Positions 34,489 to 43,664 of a DNA stretch of 64,000 bases are shown one piece after another. How positions within the stretch are numbered: the stretch's first letter is position 1; every line of letters starts with the position of its first letter. Origin of the DNA: CAZRHR01 sp964578885 (GTDB taxonomy: Bacteria > Bacteroidota > Bacteroidia > CAIKAF01). The notes beneath the pieces were generated by a model. It did not search any database and had not been told where the DNA came from. It saw only the letters and a list, made by a program, of their open reading frames with translations. Location of the stretch: the NCBI GenBank assembly GCA_964578885.1, contig CAZOEO010000001.1, forward strand, positions 228,524 through 292,523, written 5' to 3'. The position numbers and the translations under genes are program-made.

Positions 34489-35664
34489 TTAGACGCCTTT
34501 GTTCGGTTTGGCAAACGTGGCTACATCGTCTGCGGTAATCACCATGTCGCAAAGAATCACCAAACGTTCCACCACATTTCTAAGCTCCCGAATGTTCCCG
34601 GTCCAGTTGATTTGCTTGAGTTCTTCCAGGGCTTCCGGCGAAAATGTTTTGTTCGGTATGCCTTGTTCTTCCAGGATTTCCTGTAAAAAATGTTCGGCTA
34701 AGAGAGGCACATCGTCCCGGCGGTGATTCAGGTCCGGCACGTGAATCAAAATGACGCTAAGGCGATGATACAAATCTTCCCGGAAAAGTCCTTTTTGAAT
34801 TTCGGCCTGTAAATCTTTGTTGGTGGCAGCAATAATCCGCACATCTACTTTGATTTCTTTATCTCCACCCACCCTGGCAATTTTATTTTCTTGCAGGGCG
34901 CGCAACACTTTGGCCTGGGCAGAAAGACTCATGTCTCCGATTTCATCAAGGAAAAGCGTGCCTCCATGGGCCAACTCAAATTTTCCTTGTCTTTGTTTGA
35001 TGGCAGAGGTGAAAGCGCCTTTTTCATGTCCGAACAATTCGGATTCAATTAGTTCGGATGGGATAGCAGCGCAATTGACCTCTACCATGGGTCCGGTAGC
35101 TCTTGGACTCAATTCATGAATCCAACGGGCCACCAACTCTTTTCCCGTACCATTGCTGCCCGTAACCAATACACGTGCATCGGTGGGGGCTACTTTTTCA
35201 ATCAGTTCTTTTATTTTAAGAATCGGTTCGGAGGCGCCAATCATTTCCCGCACTTTGCTTTTGCTGACCTTCCGCTTGAGTTGGCGGGTTTCCGTTACCA
35301 AACTTTTTCTTTCCATGGCATTGCGCAGGGTCACCAGAAGTCTGGGTAAATCGATGGGCTTGGCGATATAATCGTATGCTCCTTTTTTTAGTGCTTCTAC
35401 CGCCGTTTCAATGTTTCCGTGACCGGAAATCATGATGACGGGGACATCGCTGTTGACTTCGGATACCTGTTCCAGAAATTCAATGCCATCCATTTTGGGC
35501 ATTTTGATGTCACAAAGAATTACATCATAAGCATGGGTTTTTACCAATTCCAAGCCTTTGAGTCCGTCTTCGGCTTCATCTACCTGAAAATTTTCATATT
35601 CCAGGATTTCACGAAGGGTTTTCCGGATGCTTTGTTGATCATCTATTACTAAAATGGTAGCCAT
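34489..35664 (-). CDS. NtrC-type sigma-54 response regulator lacking the DNA-binding domain
   Basis: A 391-residue response regulator. Residues 1-120 are a receiver domain (LVIDDQQ; phospho-acceptor Asp52 in LCDIKMPKMDG; Lys in AKPIDLP). Residues about 140-370 are the AAA+ sigma-54 interaction domain: Walker A GSNGTGKELVA, ESELFGHEKGAFTSA (usual motif GAFTGA, here GAFTSA), Walker B GGTLFLDEIGDM, and the arginine-finger region GLFREDLYHRLSV. After the helical subdomain (WTGNIRELRNVVERLV) the protein ends within about 20 residues, so the Fis-type helix-turn-helix is absent. Such truncated activators may act from solution without specific enhancer binding. I start it at 35664 (MATILVIDDQQ), the canonical receiver start. 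No histidine kinase is adjacent. Confidence 0.92.
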   Translation of the reverse strand: MATILVIDDQQSIRKTLREILEYENFQVDEAEDGLKGLELVKTHAYDVILCDIKMPKMDGIEFLEQVSEVNSDVPVIMISGHGNIETAVEALKKGAYDYIAKPIDLPRLLVTLRNAMERKSLVTETRQLKRKVSKSKVREMIGASEPILKIKELIEKVAPTDARVLVTGSNGTGKELVARWIHELSPRATGPMVEVNCAAIPSELIESELFGHEKGAFTSAIKQRQGKFELAHGGTLFLDEIGDMSLSAQAKVLRALQENKIARVGGDKEIKVDVRIIAATNKDLQAEIQKGLFREDLYHRLSVILIHVPDLNHRRDDVPLLAEHFLQEILEEQGIPNKTFSPEALEELKQINWTGNIRELRNVVERLVILCDMVITADDVATFAKPNKGV

Positions 35665-35793
35665 TGTCTGTAAATTTCTACATGGTTCGGCACCAAACGA
35701 ATCAAAAATCAGGCCATGAATTGCCAGTTCTCTATGAAATACACTCCCGGAATCCATCAAAATGCCTAACTTAGGCACGATTATTCAGGCCCC

Positions 35794-37104
35794 ATGATTT
35801 TAGTGTATTGCGAACATCCCGGTCCGCGCGTCGCCTATACTTTCGACGTGTTACTGAAACGTATTTTACGCATTCAGGATCGTATGGAATTGACCCAGGA
35901 TCCGCAATTACTGGCTCAATTCGACGGCGTCCGCATCAATTATTCCAACCAGTTTATTCCAGATTGTCTGCACATTCCGCATTCAGGATTTTTAAGTCGC
36001 TCCGATCTGGATCCGGTTACACCTGGCATGATCAATGGCATGTCCGGGCCGTGTTTGTTTCCTATGCAAGGAAGCCAGGATTTCGCCTACGATTTACCCG
36101 CCGCCATTTTTTGGATGATTTCCCGGTACGAAGAATATCATTCTCCCCATACAGACGAACATGGACGCTTTAAAAGTGAAGCCAGTCTGGCTTTTAAAGA
36201 GGGATTTCTGCGAATGCCTATTGTAGAAAAATGGGCCGTGGAGTTTCGGGGTAAACTTCTGGGCTTTTTTCCCGGAGTAGAAATGAAACCCCGTGAGTTC
36301 CGATTTGCCTCCACCATCGATGTGGACAATGGATACCGGTTTCGGGGAAAAGGTTTTTGGCGCACACTGGCCGGATTCGGTAAGGACCTCTGGGAAGGCC
36401 GGCCGGAAGAAGTATTGTTTCGCTTCAACGTACTTATGGGCAACTTGAACGATCCTTTCGACCGATATGCTTGGATTTCTAAACAATGTGCTTTACGCCA
36501 ACTGAAGCCGCGGTTTTTTATTTTGGCCTCGCCTCGTACGGCTTTTGACCATGCCTTATCGCCCAAAAGCAACCGATGGAAAGAACTGGTCGAAAAAATT
36601 CAACAAGCTGGTCGGGTGGGCATTCACCCCTCTTATTACACCTCTTCGGGAGAAGTGTCCCTGGAAAAAGAAATGGAAGCCGTATCTCAGATTACCGGCA
36701 CTCCTTTAACTCATTCCCGGCAGCATTTTCTCCGTTTTCAATTGCCGGATACGTTTCGTAAACTGGTGCAAGCTGGCATTGCGCATGATCATAGCATGGG
36801 ATACGCCGATCAGGTCGGATTTCGAGCCGGAATCAGTATTTCGTATCCTTTTTTCGATTTAACCCAAGACGAAGTCCTTCCTTTGACCATTCATCCTTTT
36901 GCTGTCATGGAAAGTGTGTATCGTTTCAAATGGCGGGTTCCGCCGGCAGAAGCGCTAAACGACATGCGTAAAATCAGAGATGCCGTAAAATCGACCGGAG
37001 GAAAATTTGTTTCCGTCTGGCATGATAAATCTTTGTCGCGCCACGGAGAAGGACGTCGCTGGGCCAAAGCATATGCCACTCATCTGGAATGGGCCAAAGC
37101 GTAA
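35794..37104 (+). CDS. Polysaccharide deacetylase-type protein
   Basis: A 436-residue cytoplasmic-looking protein resembling Bacteroidota polysaccharide deacetylase-family proteins with an extra N-terminal domain. Residues 1-165 (MILVYCEHPGPRVAYTFDVL; GMSGPCLFPM; FWMISRYEEY) form that N-terminal module. The deacetylase-like part begins near FASTIDVDNGYRFRG, where the Asp pair could be the catalytic base and metal ligand of the NodB fold, and continues through GRVGIHPSYYTS (metal His) and FVSVWHDKSLS. No signal peptide is visible. The next gene, an acyltransferase-like protein, overlaps its end by 16 bp, so they form an operon. Together they may modify a surface polysaccharide or glycolipid precursor (inference). 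Confidence 0.72.
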   Translation: MILVYCEHPGPRVAYTFDVLLKRILRIQDRMELTQDPQLLAQFDGVRINYSNQFIPDCLHIPHSGFLSRSDLDPVTPGMINGMSGPCLFPMQGSQDFAYDLPAAIFWMISRYEEYHSPHTDEHGRFKSEASLAFKEGFLRMPIVEKWAVEFRGKLLGFFPGVEMKPREFRFASTIDVDNGYRFRGKGFWRTLAGFGKDLWEGRPEEVLFRFNVLMGNLNDPFDRYAWISKQCALRQLKPRFFILASPRTAFDHALSPKSNRWKELVEKIQQAGRVGIHPSYYTSSGEVSLEKEMEAVSQITGTPLTHSRQHFLRFQLPDTFRKLVQAGIAHDHSMGYADQVGFRAGISISYPFFDLTQDEVLPLTIHPFAVMESVYRFKWRVPPAEALNDMRKIRDAVKSTGGKFVSVWHDKSLSRHGEGRRWAKAYATHLEWAKA

Positions 37105-37961
37105 TTCTTACCCTTTCTCAAGCAGAGTGGGACAGGGCCTTATCCCATTTTTCCAACCCTCATCCTTTTGCTTTTTCTTGGGTCTTAAACGCCCTTTGTC
37201 CCGGCAGCTGGATTCCTATGATGGATTCAGATTCAGGCGCGTTGCTCGCGTTGCCGGTGCGAAAACTGGGTCATTTTCCGGTAATCAGTCGCCAGCCTTT
37301 TTTCCTGCGCACCTGTGGAATTCATGCCGAACAACCTGTGAATGAAGCGCAAGTGATGCGGTTTTGGAAAGCCTTGCCCCCCGGTTTGTGGAAACTACAT
37401 GTATATTGGAACCAGCCGGTTCCGGGAAAAACAACCCGGACAAGAATCCATCAGGCCCTGGATTTGAACTCGGATTTTTCCTACAAGGGAAACGTGCGCC
37501 GAAATCTGAAAAAAGCCCAAAGCCAGGATTTGAAATCGTTCACTCCTTCGGCTCGGGAAACTGATGAGGCTTTTTTTGCGCATCGTGGGAAAGACATGGC
37601 CCAACTTCATGGAGCGCCGCGACAACGCATGCGACAACTGATGCTGGAAGCAGAAAATCGCAACGCTGCGGTGTATTGGGGTTTTAAAGACCACCACGAG
37701 CAGCTTCATGCTGCTGGCTTTTTTATTCGTACCGGCCGAACTTTATTGTTTGTGCATGGAGGTGCCACCGAAGCGGGAAAAAAATCCGGTGCCATGTATC
37801 TGGTAATGGATCAGGCGGTTCAATATGGCCGGGAACAAGGACTGGCCGTGCTGGATTTTGGCGGTTCAAATGTGCAGGGTGTAGCCGATTTTTACCGTGG
37901 ATTTGGGGCAGAAGACCAAACCTATTACGAAATTCAGGCGCGTTGGCCTTTGTTTATTTGA
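37089..37961 (+). CDS. FemAB/GNAT-like acyltransferase
   Basis: A 290-residue protein with the look of a FemAB-type or GNAT-fold acyltransferase. The stretch FSYKGNVRRNLKKAQ (about residues 133-147) matches the conserved Arg/Lys segment of FemAB-like proteins. LHAAGFFIRTGRTLLFVHGG and GAMYLVMDQAVQYGREQG are the central strand and acyl-binding helix, and LDFGGSNVQGVADFYRGFG is the conserved end motif of the FemAB-type acetyltransferase domain. No signal peptide. It overlaps the polysaccharide deacetylase-type gene by 16 bp and ends 5 bp from the convergent HldE-type kinase. Substrate unknown. Confidence 0.7.
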   Translation: MGQSVILTLSQAEWDRALSHFSNPHPFAFSWVLNALCPGSWIPMMDSDSGALLALPVRKLGHFPVISRQPFFLRTCGIHAEQPVNEAQVMRFWKALPPGLWKLHVYWNQPVPGKTTRTRIHQALDLNSDFSYKGNVRRNLKKAQSQDLKSFTPSARETDEAFFAHRGKDMAQLHGAPRQRMRQLMLEAENRNAAVYWGFKDHHEQLHAAGFFIRTGRTLLFVHGGATEAGKKSGAMYLVMDQAVQYGREQGLAVLDFGGSNVQGVADFYRGFGAEDQTYYEIQARWPLFI

Positions 37962-37966
37962 AAGTT

Positions 37967-38896
37967 TTAGGCGCTGAGCCATTCCCGCTGAACCGGGATG
38001 GTGCCTTGTTTGGCAATCACAGTTTCTGCTGCTTTGTTAGACCAGGTCATGGCTTCTATTACAGAAAGTCCACTGGCCAGACAAGCGGCCATGGTGGCCA
38101 TTACGGTATCACCGGCGCCGGAAACATCGTACACTTCTTTTGCCGTAGACGGCGCATGAAAATATCCTTCCGGCGTATATGCAGACATGCCTCGTGAAGA
38201 GCGCGTGACCAAAATATTGGGGATCGTCCATGTCCATTGTGCGAAGGCCTTTTCTATCGCTTCATCCTCATTTTGAATTTCCAGACCACAGATTCGCTTG
38301 AATTCTTCGAAATTAGGCGTGAGCCAATCGGCTCCCGGATAAGCCTCTACATCTTCTTTTTTAGGATCGACCCAAATGGATTGCTTCGCGGATTTATTGG
38401 CCGATAATTTCTTCATAAAGTCTTTGGTAATCATTCCTTTATGGTAATCGGAAACGAGAATTGACCGGGCTGTGCCCATGATTTCCTGTAGTTTTTCCCA
38501 AAAATGGTCTGGAAGGGTCTCGGAAAAAAAGACTTCACGATCTAACCGCATCATTTGCTGACCTTTGGCCACCATGCGAGTTTTTTCCGTGGTCAGGGCA
38601 AGTATGGGGTAAAAGATGGATTCAATACCGTTTTTAGTGAGCAGATCTAGCAGGATTTCTGCGGAACGATCTGCTCCAACCAATCCCATTAAAGTGACTT
38701 TTGCACCAAGACCGGCTAAGTTCATGGCGACATTGGCGGCACCACCCGGACGAAATTCCCGTCGGGTTTCCGCCATCACCGGAACGGGTGCTTCGGGAGA
38801 AATACGATGGACTTCACCGAACAGGTAAGTGTCCAACATCACATCGCCAATCACAAGAAAATGAAGGCCGGAAAAATCTGGAAGTGTAGCTGACAT
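37967..38896 (-). CDS. HldE/RfaE1-type sugar kinase (PfkB family)
   Basis: A 309-residue PfkB-family carbohydrate kinase closest in appearance to the kinase domain of HldE (D-glycero-beta-D-manno-heptose-7-phosphate kinase), an early step in ADP-heptose and LPS-core synthesis. Visible features are VIGDVMLDTYLFGEVHRISP (the family's N-terminal signature), RPGGAANVAMNLAGLGAKV, and the catalytic C-terminal motif VSGAGDTVMATMAACLASG with the Asp base. The adenylyltransferase half of bifunctional HldE is absent, as is a separate gene for it in this window. Other PfkB sugar kinases cannot be fully excluded. Confidence 0.82.
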   Translation of the reverse strand: MSATLPDFSGLHFLVIGDVMLDTYLFGEVHRISPEAPVPVMAETRREFRPGGAANVAMNLAGLGAKVTLMGLVGADRSAEILLDLLTKNGIESIFYPILALTTEKTRMVAKGQQMMRLDREVFFSETLPDHFWEKLQEIMGTARSILVSDYHKGMITKDFMKKLSANKSAKQSIWVDPKKEDVEAYPGADWLTPNFEEFKRICGLEIQNEDEAIEKAFAQWTWTIPNILVTRSSRGMSAYTPEGYFHAPSTAKEVYDVSGAGDTVMATMAACLASGLSVIEAMTWSNKAAETVIAKQGTIPVQREWLSA

Positions 38897-39007
38897 CTTT
38901 ATTAATCAGGGTAAAACTAAGGATTTCCATGTATTGAAGCGGCATGTTGGTCAGGATAAAATGGCAGGAAGGCATAACCTTTTTGCTGCATCTTTGTTTT
39001 TCTCCTG

Positions 39008-40342
39008 ATGCAAACTCCGCTACATATTTGTTGGTTGCGCCGCGATTTACGTCTGCATGATCAGGCGGCGCTTTTCGAAGCCCTGAAATCCGGCCCCACC
39101 GTTGCCTTGTTTATTTTTGACCGGGAAATTTTAGATCGGTTGGAAGACCGAGACGATGCCAGGGTGCAGTTTATTCACCAAACGCTGAATCAATTGGCCT
39201 TGGATATTGCCGCTGCCGGAGGTACATTGATTACGAGATACGGTCATCCGCTCACGGTGTGGAAAACCTTGCTGGAAGAATTTCCCATTGCAGCCGTTTA
39301 CGCCAATCACGATTATGAGCCATACGCCATTCAACGGGATAAAGACATCAAAACTTTGTTGAACCAAAGAGGCATTGGATTTCATACGTTCAAAGATCAG
39401 GTGATTTTTGAAAAAGATGAAGTGCTTTCGGCCACGGGAAAGCCATATACGGTGTACACTCCTTACAGCAAAACTTGGTTAAAAAAGCTGGAAAACACGT
39501 ATTATCTGAAAAGCTATCCCACGGAAAAATATTTTCATCACTGGCATCGCATGCCCTTGTATCATGGCGTGGTGCCTTTGGAAGTCATGGAATTTAAATC
39601 GGTACCTACCCGTTTTCCATCGGTGGTTCCGCCCGTAGAACGCATCAAAAAGTATGAAGAGACGCGCAATTATCCGGCCCTGGATGCCACCAGTCATTTG
39701 GGCATTCATCTTCGGTTTGGGACGCTGAGCGTAAGACAATTGGCCGCTCAAACGGCAGCGCTGAGTCATACTTATCTGAAAGAATTGATATGGCGTGAAT
39801 TTTTCGCGCAGATTCTTTGGCATTACCCCAAAGTGGTGCAGCATGCTTTTAAGCCGGCCTACGATAAAATTGCTTACCGGAATGCGCCGGAGGATTTCGC
39901 GGCCTGGTGCGAAGGGAAAACAGGTTATCCGCTGGTGGACGCAGGGATGCGCGAACTGGCCGCCACCGGATTTATGCATAACCGGGTTCGGATGGTTACC
40001 GGAAGTTTCCTCACCAAACATTTACTCATCGACTGGCGACTTGGAGAAGCCTGGTTCGCACGAAAATTATTGGATTTCGATTTGGCCTCCAACAATGGAA
40101 ACTGGCAGTGGGTAGCCGGTACCGGTTGTGATGCTGCGCCTTATTTCCGCATTTTTAATCCAGATAGCCAAGCCCAAACCTTCGATGGGAAAGCCGCTTA
40201 CATCGCCAAATGGGTTCCGGAATATCAATCGCTCACTTACCAGAGCCAAAGAATTGTGTCTCACGCTTTTGCCAGACAACGTGCCCTGGATACGTATAAA
40301 ATGGCACTCAAAGGTGAACCGGGCCCAGGTGACCAGCCATAA
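39008..40342 (+). CDS. phr: Deoxyribodipyrimidine photolyase (cryptochrome/photolyase family)
   Basis: A 444-residue FAD-dependent enzyme that repairs cyclobutane pyrimidine dimers with blue light. The N-terminal antenna domain begins ICWLRRDLRLHDQAALFEAL. The C-terminal FAD domain has TSHLGIHLRFGTLSVR, LIWREFFAQILWHYP, GYPLVDAGMRELAATGFMHN, RMVTGSFLTKHLLIDWRLGE, and the FAD/electron-transfer segment FDLASNNGNWQWVAGTGCD. All conserved blocks of class I photolyases are intact and the length is usual. Its 3' end overlaps the convergent rluD-type gene by 35 bp, so the two transcripts are antisense at their ends. Confidence 0.93.
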   Translation: MQTPLHICWLRRDLRLHDQAALFEALKSGPTVALFIFDREILDRLEDRDDARVQFIHQTLNQLALDIAAAGGTLITRYGHPLTVWKTLLEEFPIAAVYANHDYEPYAIQRDKDIKTLLNQRGIGFHTFKDQVIFEKDEVLSATGKPYTVYTPYSKTWLKKLENTYYLKSYPTEKYFHHWHRMPLYHGVVPLEVMEFKSVPTRFPSVVPPVERIKKYEETRNYPALDATSHLGIHLRFGTLSVRQLAAQTAALSHTYLKELIWREFFAQILWHYPKVVQHAFKPAYDKIAYRNAPEDFAAWCEGKTGYPLVDAGMRELAATGFMHNRVRMVTGSFLTKHLLIDWRLGEAWFARKLLDFDLASNNGNWQWVAGTGCDAAPYFRIFNPDSQAQTFDGKAAYIAKWVPEYQSLTYQSQRIVSHAFARQRALDTYKMALKGEPGPGDQP

Positions 40343-41378
40343 ACGTTCTCCAACGCTCCAGAATTTGGGAAAATCCATCTGGAACTGGTGTTTCAAAATA
40401 AAGATTTTCTCCCGTGAAGGGATGCACAAAACCGAGAGATTTGGCGTGCAAGGCTTGTCCTGGAATCAAAGCCATCAAATGTTGTACAAATAGTCGGTAC
40501 TTCGCACTATCGATGCCTTTGAGCACTTGTTGACCGCCATATCTGGGATCATTGAAAAGCGTATGCCCTAAATATTTGAGGTGAACCCGAATTTGATGGG
40601 TACGGCCTGTTTCCAGACGACATTCCACGAGCGTCACAAAACCAAAACGTTCCAATACAGTATAGTGGGTGATGGCAGGTTTTCCCTGACTGCCATCCTG
40701 AAAAACTTTAAAAGCCTGCCGGTCTCGTGGATCTCGACCAATGGCGCCTTCGATGGTTCCCTGGTCTTCGGTTACATTTCCCCAAACCAATGCCACATAA
40801 CGGCGATGAATGGTGCGTTCAAAAAACTGGCGGGCCAGCAAGGTCATGGCTTCCTCCGTTTTGGCAATTACCATGGTGCCGGAAGTATCTTTATCTAAGC
40901 GGTGAATAAGTCCGGGGCGCTGGACTTCACCATGCGCACCATGTGGATTTTTCGCCACGGGCAATTGAGCGAAATGATACAATAAGCCATTCACCAACGT
41001 TCCGGTATGATTACCAACGCCTGGATGTACCACCAACCCTGCCGGTTTATCGATCACCAGCAAATGGTCATCCTCAAAGCAAATGGACAAATCCATGGCT
41101 TCCGGTTCCAGGGTTTGGGAACGTGGCGGATTGGGAAATACCACGGTAACCACATCACCCGGTTTTACCCGATAGTTACTTTTTACCGGAACATCGTTTA
41201 CCCGAATGCATCCCATGTCCGCAGACCGTTGAATCCGGTTGCGGGAGGTGTGCTCCATTTTGATAAACAAAAACTTATCGATGCGTAGCAGCCCTTGGCC
41301 TTTATCTACCACCAGGCGGTGATGTTCGAACCAACCTTCTTCTTCAGGTTCTTCCTGTACTTGTAAAAATTCGCTCAC
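40308..41378 (-). CDS. rluD: RluA/RluD-family pseudouridine synthase
   Basis: A 356-residue rRNA pseudouridine synthase. Residues about 20-85 contain an S4-type RNA-binding domain (LRIDKFLFIKM; IRVNDVPVKSNYRVKPGDVV). The catalytic domain holds the RluA signature GLIHRLDKDTSGTMVIAK with the nucleophilic Asp, followed by KRYVALVWG-like strand RRYVALVWG and the RTHQIRVHLKYLGHTLFNDP motif. It probably modifies helix 69 of 23S rRNA if a true RluD; assignment within the family is by layout only. It starts 1 bp after the upstream T9SS gene stop and is probably co-transcribed with it and the PASTA gene. Confidence 0.9.
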   Translation of the reverse strand: MSEFLQVQEEPEEEGWFEHHRLVVDKGQGLLRIDKFLFIKMEHTSRNRIQRSADMGCIRVNDVPVKSNYRVKPGDVVTVVFPNPPRSQTLEPEAMDLSICFEDDHLLVIDKPAGLVVHPGVGNHTGTLVNGLLYHFAQLPVAKNPHGAHGEVQRPGLIHRLDKDTSGTMVIAKTEEAMTLLARQFFERTIHRRYVALVWGNVTEDQGTIEGAIGRDPRDRQAFKVFQDGSQGKPAITHYTVLERFGFVTLVECRLETGRTHQIRVHLKYLGHTLFNDPRYGGQQVLKGIDSAKYRLFVQHLMALIPGQALHAKSLGFVHPFTGENLYFETPVPDGFSQILERWRTFMAGHLGPVHL

Positions 41379-41379
41379 G

Positions 41380-43629
41380 TTAAGGTTTTACCCATAATTT
41401 TTGAAACACCTGTCCTGCATGGTCTTGTAAAGTGATGGAAACCACGTACAATCCTGCCGGAATACCTTCGGTTGAAAGCACATTCGGCTGTGCATAGGTG
41501 CGTACCACACGTCCTGCCAAATCCATTAGACTTACTTCTGCTACCGCTACCGGACTTTGAATCCACACTTTGTCCGAAGCCGGATTCGGGTACAGCAATA
41601 CGTTGACGGGAGCCGCCGGATTTTCTACCGGCAAATCCTGAATGGTAAACCGGTTGGCCACCATCGGTCGAATCATCGCCGCACCATACTCTTCCATGGC
41701 GAACCAGTTGGGACCTGTCCGGAAAAAAGTATAATCGGTAGCATTGCTGTTGATGTCGAAGCCCACATTGGCTTTAAAGGTTTGCGTTTGCCGCCATCCG
41801 ACATAAAAATCGCCGGCTGGCAGGGGAACAGGCTCCTCTAAAATAAAGGTGGTAAATCCATTGTTTTCTTCTACCCGAAACGCGCTGGTATCTCCTGTGA
41901 TAGGAGAAATCCGCACCTGCTGCTCATATAATAAATTCTCCGACGGATCCAGACTTTGGTACACTTGCAGGAAAATATTCCGGGTTTCGTTGTTTTCGCG
42001 AACTGGTGAAAAGTACATCGAGACGCCAAAAAGGGTATCAGGAACTTCGTTGGTGAATTTCATGGCAAAACGTCCCGGTGCGCCCAGCCAAACGGCTTTT
42101 TCAGCGGTTCCATCGTCGTAGGCCCAGAAATTATGAAAGGTCTGTTTAAACGATAGCGTATCGTTGGGTCGGTAGGCATCCGACTGAAAATGCTCCAATT
42201 CATGTGTAATGGTGAAAGTCGCACTGTCCGTAAATGGCAAAAGTCCGGATGTCTGAAAATTATAATTGAAATCCGGAAAACGGAAGCGCGCATAATTGGC
42301 GTAACCATTCGTGTAAAACGGCAACACGTCGCTGGTATCCGTGGATAGGGGCGTGTAATCCTGAGGATAGCGATTGATCACCACACCATTTTCATCTTTC
42401 ATGGTAAACCGATAGGCCATGCGCATGGAAAGCGTATCCCGATTGGTAATCAGAGATTCCCATTTGTTTTCCACCATGGTTTGGCGAAACTGTGTGTAAG
42501 GCACTTGCTGATATCGACGAAGCATGGTGGGCCTTACGTACACAAATCCTGCATCCTGAATGGTGGTATCGTGGCGGAAGCGCTGCCGGTCTAACCTCAC
42601 ATAATCGATGGACCAATGATCTACATTGCCATTGAGGTTGGCATAATTGGAAAATCGAAAACGAAATCCTTTTTTCAAATACCGTGCTTCAGTAATGGGT
42701 AGGGTCACGGGTTTAAAGCGATGAACGCTGGTTCCGGGCGCCGACCAAACGGATTTCCACGTCATGGTTTCTACATCGTAGAATTCTACACGTAAGGAAT
42801 CTTGTGTATCCGGGGCATAGCCAAGCCCTTCCGGCTGGTACCAAAAACTCAGGTAAATGGAATCGGATGCCGGAAAATTCAAGTCGATGGGCTTGGATGT
42901 GAGTTCATCGGCCCAGCCGTTTGCTCCGATGATGGTGCTGTATGGCCGGCCAAAAGCATCGGTTCCGTCCAGTGTGGCAACGCCAACGGTTGGAGGAGCT
43001 TGTGCCATGGTGCGGTTCATGTAGACTTTCCTGTCTGTCCACACACTTCCGTCGCCGTTCGGAAAATACACCCGAATGGTTTGTAATGTGTCGTCGGATA
43101 ATGTCCCACTGGCCAGCAAGGACGTGGTGTCCACCAAATTGGTTTGCGTATTGAAAAACACACGAAAAGGCTGAAAAAGCCAAACCGTTTGTGTATCGAA
43201 CGGAACAAAGGGATTGTCGGGATGCGTAAAGTACACTACTTGAAACGAAGGTGCTTCAAGAGAATCTACCGTATTTCCATTCACTTGGTAGGTGTAAGCG
43301 GTGTCTGTACGAAAGGAAAAAGGCCACTCGGGCGGTGCCGGAATTACCCGGTAACGTACCCGCACGCTGTCGGTTTGCTGGGGATAATTCCAGGTTTGAA
43401 ATTTCATTCTCCGATCAGAGGAAAAGTCATCGATTACCGGAAGCGTTAAGGTGTCCAAAAGATAAAAGGAGGTTCCACCGGAAGGGAAAATAAGTTCTTG
43501 TCCGGAAGAAAGAGACATATCTTTAGGCCGCTGGTGCCAAAGGGTTGGGTTCATTTCCAGAGGCCCTGTGATTACCTGGGCTTGCAGGGTGTGAACCATG
43601 AAAAAAATAAAAACGTACCAATTCCTCAT
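41380..43629 (-). CDS. T9SS-secreted protein of unknown function
   Basis: A 749-residue exported protein. Residues 1-18 are a signal peptide (RNWYVFIFFMVHTLQAQ); I choose the ATG at 43629 because an upstream in-frame ATG at 43650 would spoil it. The C terminus is a T9SS type A sorting domain (LLYPNPASDKVWIQSPV; GRVVRTYAQ; IPAGLYVVSITLQD; KLWVKP). The body (about 50-640) looks all-beta and includes jelly-roll-like segments (LDTLTLPVIDDFSSDRRM; DSIYLSFWYQPEGLGYAP), typical of Bacteroidota cargo proteins lacking an assigned enzyme domain. It sits 35 bp after the PASTA gene and 1 bp before the RluD gene. Confidence 0.87.
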   Translation of the reverse strand: MRNWYVFIFFMVHTLQAQVITGPLEMNPTLWHQRPKDMSLSSGQELIFPSGGTSFYLLDTLTLPVIDDFSSDRRMKFQTWNYPQQTDSVRVRYRVIPAPPEWPFSFRTDTAYTYQVNGNTVDSLEAPSFQVVYFTHPDNPFVPFDTQTVWLFQPFRVFFNTQTNLVDTTSLLASGTLSDDTLQTIRVYFPNGDGSVWTDRKVYMNRTMAQAPPTVGVATLDGTDAFGRPYSTIIGANGWADELTSKPIDLNFPASDSIYLSFWYQPEGLGYAPDTQDSLRVEFYDVETMTWKSVWSAPGTSVHRFKPVTLPITEARYLKKGFRFRFSNYANLNGNVDHWSIDYVRLDRQRFRHDTTIQDAGFVYVRPTMLRRYQQVPYTQFRQTMVENKWESLITNRDTLSMRMAYRFTMKDENGVVINRYPQDYTPLSTDTSDVLPFYTNGYANYARFRFPDFNYNFQTSGLLPFTDSATFTITHELEHFQSDAYRPNDTLSFKQTFHNFWAYDDGTAEKAVWLGAPGRFAMKFTNEVPDTLFGVSMYFSPVRENNETRNIFLQVYQSLDPSENLLYEQQVRISPITGDTSAFRVEENNGFTTFILEEPVPLPAGDFYVGWRQTQTFKANVGFDINSNATDYTFFRTGPNWFAMEEYGAAMIRPMVANRFTIQDLPVENPAAPVNVLLYPNPASDKVWIQSPVAVAEVSLMDLAGRVVRTYAQPNVLSTEGIPAGLYVVSITLQDHAGQVFQKLWVKP

Positions 43630-43664
43630 ACAATAAAATATAACGGGCATGGATGAAACTTATT

